From positions 1-6,399 of the forward strand of contig JAEYPL010000017.1 in NCBI GenBank assembly GCA_023410905.1: a stretch of 6,399 bases of DNA, given 5' to 3'. The notes beneath the pieces are model-generated. The model had not been told where the DNA came from. It did no database searches and saw nothing but the letters and a program-made list of their open reading frames with translations. Every line of letters begins with the position of its first letter. Position 1 is the stretch's first letter. Origin of the DNA: Pseudomonadota bacterium. GTDB taxonomy: Bacteria > Pseudomonadota > Alphaproteobacteria > Rhizobiales > Hyphomicrobiaceae. Of this stretch, positions 6,010 through 6,399 are shown piece after piece. The position numbers and the translations under genes were made by a program.

Positions 6010-6393
6010 ATGGATCGCGAGTTGTGGGAGAAGGGCCTCAAGGCACGCAAGTCGACGCTCGGCGCCGAGTACGTCGAGAAGAGCCTGTCGACGGCAGACG
6101 AGTTCAATGCCGATTTCCAGGACATGCTGAACGAGTTCTGCTGGGGCAAGATCTGGGGCGACTCGACGATCCCCCCGAAGACCCGCTCCATGATGAACCT
6201 CACCATGCTGGCCTCGCTCGGGCGCATGCATGAGTGGGAACTCCACCTGAACGGCGCGCTCAACAATGGCGTGACGCAGGACGAGCTGAAGTCCATCCTT
6301 CATCAGATCGCGATCTATGCGGGCTTCCCCGCAGGCGTCGAATGCTTCCGCATTGCCCGGAAGGTGCTGGCCGAGCGCGCTGCCAAGAAGTAA
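6010..6393 (+). CDS. Carboxymuconolactone decarboxylase family protein (PcaC-like)
   Basis: The 127-residue product matches the single-domain, all-helical CMD family in length and sequence. PcaC itself decarboxylates 4-carboxymuconolactone to the enol-lactone in protocatechuate breakdown. Characteristic stretches are G-x-K-A-R-K-x-x-L-G at 9-18, EFNADFQDMLNEFCWGKIW at 31-49, PPKTRSMMNLTMLASLGR at 55-72, ELHLNGALNNGVTQDEL at 77-93 and IAIYAGFPAGVECF at 100-113. The paired CxxC motif of AhpD-type peroxidases in the same fold is absent: Cys44 and Cys112 are isolated. That favours a decarboxylase or lactone-acting role over alkylhydroperoxidase. The start has a strong site, GGAGAGGA, 4 bases upstream; an in-frame ATG at 5947 would run through the leader hairpin and is rejected. 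Whether it is the true PcaC or a paralogue for another substrate cannot be decided, since no other protocatechuate genes are visible. Confidence 0.92.
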   Translation: MDRELWEKGLKARKSTLGAEYVEKSLSTADEFNADFQDMLNEFCWGKIWGDSTIPPKTRSMMNLTMLASLGRMHEWELHLNGALNNGVTQDELKSILHQIAIYAGFPAGVECFRIARKVLAERAAKK

Positions 6394-6399
6394 GCCTTC

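Noticed and set aside
6010..6393. AhpD-like alkylhydroperoxidase
   Set aside because: The fold family is shared, but the redox CxxC motif is missing; the two Cys are far apart and sequence wording is PcaC-like.
1..6399. Mobile element, CRISPR array, phage or toxin-antitoxin system
   Set aside because: No transposase, integrase, regularly spaced repeats, terminal inverted repeats or toxin-like small gene pairs are visible.

Overview
The window looks like chromosomal DNA of a high-GC alphaproteobacterium, most likely of the order Hyphomicrobiales. This is inferred from the GC-rich third codon positions, the wording of the HisB sequence and the style of the other proteins. I cannot name a genus. 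I saw no mobile element, CRISPR array, tRNA or rRNA.

Layout: (i) 1-415, minus strand: the 5' part of hisB (histidine biosynthesis), cut off by the window start. (ii) 416-663: a divergent intergenic region that turns AT-rich around 530-585 and carries a perfect TTACAA-N4-TTGTAA palindrome. (iii) 664-1026, plus strand: a small exported protein rich in Tyr, Gly and Arg, of unknown function, with an in-frame tandem repeat. (iv) 1060-4395, minus strand: a 1111-residue membrane protein that I cannot assign to a named family. It has six N-terminal membrane segments, a long probably periplasmic coiled-coil domain with four cysteines, a seventh membrane segment, and a cytoplasmic part containing a duplicated domain of about 95 residues. 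(v) 4584-5747, minus strand: a thiolase-superfamily enzyme that keeps the acylated Cys and the GHP motif but has lost the Asn of NEAF and the second catalytic Cys. (vi) 5748-6009: a divergent intergenic region with a strong GC hairpin just before the next ribosome binding site. (vii) 6010-6393, plus strand: a complete protein of the carboxymuconolactone decarboxylase (PcaC-like) family.

How they fit together: hisB is ordinary housekeeping. The thiolase and the PcaC-like protein are divergently arranged and could share control. Their families meet in the beta-ketoadipate pathway, but the other pathway genes are not visible and the thiolase active site is atypical, so this link is only a hypothesis. 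The two least explained objects are the 1111-residue membrane protein and the small Tyr/Gly-rich exported protein, which are convergent neighbours separated by 33 bases. Nothing in the sequence shows that they work together.
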